From Juglans regia (taxonomy: Eukaryota > Streptophyta > Magnoliopsida > Fagales > Juglandaceae), in the NCBI RefSeq assembly GCF_001411555.2, contig NC_049916.1, positions 6,962,389-7,026,388 on the forward strand: DNA of 64,000 nucleotides, read 5' to 3'. Every line of letters begins with the position of its first letter. Positions within the stretch are counted from its first letter, which is position 1. Position numbers and translations under genes: made by a program. The notes under the pieces are model-generated. The model was not told the origin of the DNA. It was given only the letters and a program-made list of their open reading frames with translations, and did not search any database. This document shows positions 63,501-64,000 of the stretch, in pieces.

Positions 63501-64000
63501 TAAGATTTTTGCTTAAGTTTATTTTGGCTGTAAAATTTCTTCTTTGCTGATGAAATATATTGGTTTGCCTTTAGGTGTTTCTTACCATATCCATTTGGAA
63601 TGACATACTAAATAATCTTTTGAATTTTTCATCATACTATTTGTCTTTTTTCTCCATTTCAATGGGAGTGGCTAATAGGCATGAAAAACGTTAGAGAGAC
63701 TTCTTATGGGGGGAATTGGTTGTGACTTTATATTTCAATTATCGAGTTGGTCGAGTATTTGTACCCCAATAAAATTGGGTGTATGGCAGTCATAACTTCG
63801 ATTCCTTTTAATGAGCATTACGAGGTAAATGGTTTTGGTGTTATTATATGAGGGATGGCTTATGGAGATAACATAAGGTATTATCACAGTTCCCCATTTG
63901 CACTATGAGTACTTGCCGATGACCGTAGCACAACTTATGTTGAGACTACGTTATCAGAGTTGTGCATATATATATATATTTATCTTTCAATGCATTGATA
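45570..64000 (+). CDS. GMI1: GMI1/SMCHD1-like GHKL ATPase, 5' part (continues past window)
   Basis: Plant GMI1 proteins combine a GHKL-type ATPase with an SMC hinge and act in chromatin and DNA-break repair. Coding exons: 45570-45932, 46462-46494, 46605-46691, 46782-46837, 47515-47601, 48396-48468, 49300-49355, 49471-49576, 49719-49787, 52894-52980, 54899-54949, 56757-56892, 57064-57125, 57193-57321, 59621-59711, 59807-59841, 60697-60772, 60868-61050. All phases agree: 593 codons plus one base. ATPase motifs: [16 protein letters not shown] (N box, split by an intron), FDTGPGMDG (G1), [13 protein letters not shown] (G2-like), then SPHGSFTK and [13 protein letters not shown]. The start CCATGG directly follows a leader acceptor. 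The last exon ends GISSDG with donor GGTAGGG at 61051. No further exon was seen to 64000, so the SMC-hinge half must lie beyond, or the gene is broken by the LINE debris from 61100 on. Confidence 0.88.
46155..46345. mobile_element. MITE of the GTTTGGAT family, GMI1 coding intron 1
   Basis: Left end AGGCCCGTTTGGATTTAG; core AAATAAAATATTGTTAGAATATTATT and GAAAGTTGTAATGATGAGATGAG. The right inverted end is decayed. Confidence 0.6.
48837..49104 (-). mobile_element. 5'-truncated LINE 3' end with target duplication
   Basis: The direct repeat AAAGCATAATTTTTT occurs at 48837 and 49089, flanking about 235 bp. This insert starts with a T-run (A tail on the minus strand) and contains words shared with the 3' end of the LINE in the SS1 intron: TCATGCCATTAAA, ATGGGCAA, AGCTC..CCAT.GA, CTCTCATT. 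A short, 5'-truncated retroposition into GMI1 coding intron 6, antisense to the gene. Confidence 0.82.
49872..49887. repeat. Poly-G run
   Basis: Sixteen consecutive G after a long T run. Such tracts are often mis-called in assemblies, so the exact length should not be trusted. Confidence 0.9.
50389..50826 (-). mobile_element. TRIM: miniature LTR retrotransposon in GMI1 intron 9
   Basis: Two direct terminal repeats, 50389-50560 (172 bp) and 50663-50826 (164 bp), both TGTAAC...TATCACA, surround a 102-bp centre. The centre carries, on the minus strand, a primer-binding site TGGTATCAGGGCC beside the right repeat and a polypurine tract AAGGGGGG beside the left repeat. The 5-bp target duplication GAATT is at 50384-50388 and 50827-50831. 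It has no coding capacity. All diagnostic TRIM parts are present in under 450 bp. Confidence 0.93.
51573..51766. mobile_element. MITE of the GTTTGGAT family, GMI1 intron 9
   Basis: Left end AGGCCTTGTTTGGTTACCC; right end GATAACAAACCAGGTTT, imperfect inverse. Core GAATAAAATATTGTTAGAATATAATT. Confidence 0.72.
53104..53441. mobile_element. Long MITE of the GTTTGGAT family, GMI1 intron 10
   Basis: Left end AAGGTTGCATTTGGATGTTGAG; right end AACAACCAAACGGGGCCT. The interior has GTGGGTCCCACATGTAAAGAAG and GTGTAAAGAGGTTTTGAGTTGAG, matching the copy at 44366-44836 in inverse. Confidence 0.7.
53567..53962. repeat. Two-unit tandem duplication, about 212-bp period
   Basis: CATCCCTGGTTGTTATGCC, CTCATGTTGGGATG, CATGTGCCACTT and GAACTCAAGTTATTTGAT occur in both units, in the same order with roughly 10% differences. 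It lies in GMI1 intron 10 between exons at 52980 and 54899. The open frames it creates are not genes. Confidence 0.85.
55070..55760 (+). mobile_element. LINE reverse-transcriptase fragment in GMI1 intron 11
   Basis: On the plus strand [15 protein letters not shown] and DVANQVEKL followed, after a stop, by RGFFWGG and [10 protein letters not shown] match the post-catalytic RT region of plant LINEs, as seen intact at 11479-11880. Heavily mutated. It ends next to the hAT-like element at 55795. Confidence 0.75.
55795..56448. mobile_element. hAT-like MITE, relative of the one at 7792-8198
   Basis: Ends CATAGTTTTGAATTTCG (left) and GAATTTAAAACATTG (right) match the ends of the 7792-8198 element. 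The interior has many CATTCCGG/TTCCGG words in opposite orientations near the two ends. No clear 8-bp duplication remains, and a second inverted end-like motif CAATGTTTTAAATTCCGG follows at 56478, so the locus may be rearranged. Confidence 0.65.
57890..58283 (+). repeat. LTR-like repeat, copy B, GMI1 intron 14
   Basis: Colinear with 43126-43510. Includes a short tandem GAAAGCTCCAGAGAGAATCATC (57876 and 57929), then GACTGTAAAATATTCC, GTGGACGTAGGTCATGTGCCGAACC, and GGACCACCACCGGGGGCTCC. Interpreted as an LTR or LTR-derived piece. No coding. Confidence 0.6.
62150..62166. repeat. Poly-C run
   Basis: Seventeen consecutive C in otherwise AT-rich DNA; exact length may be an assembly artefact. Confidence 0.9.
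62713..62876. mobile_element. MITE of the GTTTGGAT family
   Basis: Left end AAGGTGCCGGTTGGATAGTG; core GAATAAAATATTGTTAGAATATTATT and GAAAGTTGTAATGATGAGATGAG. Right end decayed. Confidence 0.6.
62925..63130 (+). mobile_element. tRNA-derived SINE, second copy
   Basis: Matches the SINE at 2726-2974 in the opposite orientation. Shares CTTGGGCTTGGGGGTATGCTC, AATCCCCTTGGGTG, CCCTTGAATTA, GAGGGCCTGTGCACCCCTGG and GGTGCCAA, with an A-rich tail. The A-box end is missing, so it is 5'-shortened or decayed. Confidence 0.8.

Larger units (their letters stand above)
61100..63990 (+). mobile_element. Degenerate LINE remnant downstream of the last visible GMI1 exon
   Basis: Scattered plus-strand fragments: SFNATFI and, one frame over, [19 protein letters not shown] near 63385-63500 (RT), then GVANRHEKR and RDFLWGE near 63670-63715 (post-catalytic region). 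Earlier parts (61100-61700) look like broken ORF1 sequence. Interrupted by a MITE (62713-62875) and a SINE (62925-63130). The element is far too decayed to be active. Confidence 0.6.

Overview
The window is plant nuclear DNA: AT-rich, with intron-rich genes and dense transposon remnants. The gene content (plastidial starch synthase I, an IQ67-domain calmodulin-binding protein, a GMI1-type GHKL ATPase) and the codon context indicate a dicot. The abundant small elements suggest a woody dicot, possibly Fagales, but I cannot fix the species. I see no bacterial, organellar or viral genes, and no CRISPR array.

Layout. (1) 2308-23396, minus strand: a complete starch synthase I gene (SS1). Fifteen exons join in frame into a 645-codon protein with a transit peptide and both starch-synthase glucosyltransferase halves. 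Its intron 3 is 13.5 kb and holds a nested set of transposons. A Ty1/copia element (7696-19876, target duplication AATAC) was entered by a hAT element (10151-17143, duplication GACTCAAA). The hAT contains a LINE (about 10360-16593), and the LINE contains a PIF/Harbinger-like MITE (12109-12676, duplication TAA). A separate hAT-like MITE (7792-8198, duplication CTCAAAAG) sits in the copia 3' LTR. (2) 25463-29356, minus strand: an IQD gene of four coding exons, about 463 codons. (3) 29.4-44.9 kb: a gene-poor stretch packed with MITEs, microsatellites and a GA-rich minisatellite. (4) 45570 to beyond the right edge, plus strand: the 5' half of a GMI1/SMCHD1-like gene. Eighteen coding exons (593 codons) encode the GHKL ATPase part; the SMC-hinge part must lie outside the window. 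Its introns carry a TRIM retrotransposon (50389-50826, duplication GAATT), a 5'-truncated LINE with target duplication, LINE 3' debris, a hAT-like MITE, an LTR-like repeat and a SINE.

The three genes have separate roles: starch chain elongation in plastids, calmodulin/microtubule-linked scaffolding, and chromatin or DNA-repair ATPase. They do not form a cluster or shared pathway. SS1 and IQD run in the same direction. IQD and GMI1 are divergent and separated by about 16 kb. The most notable content is the mobile-element stratigraphy, which can be dated in order because each layer keeps its target-site duplication.
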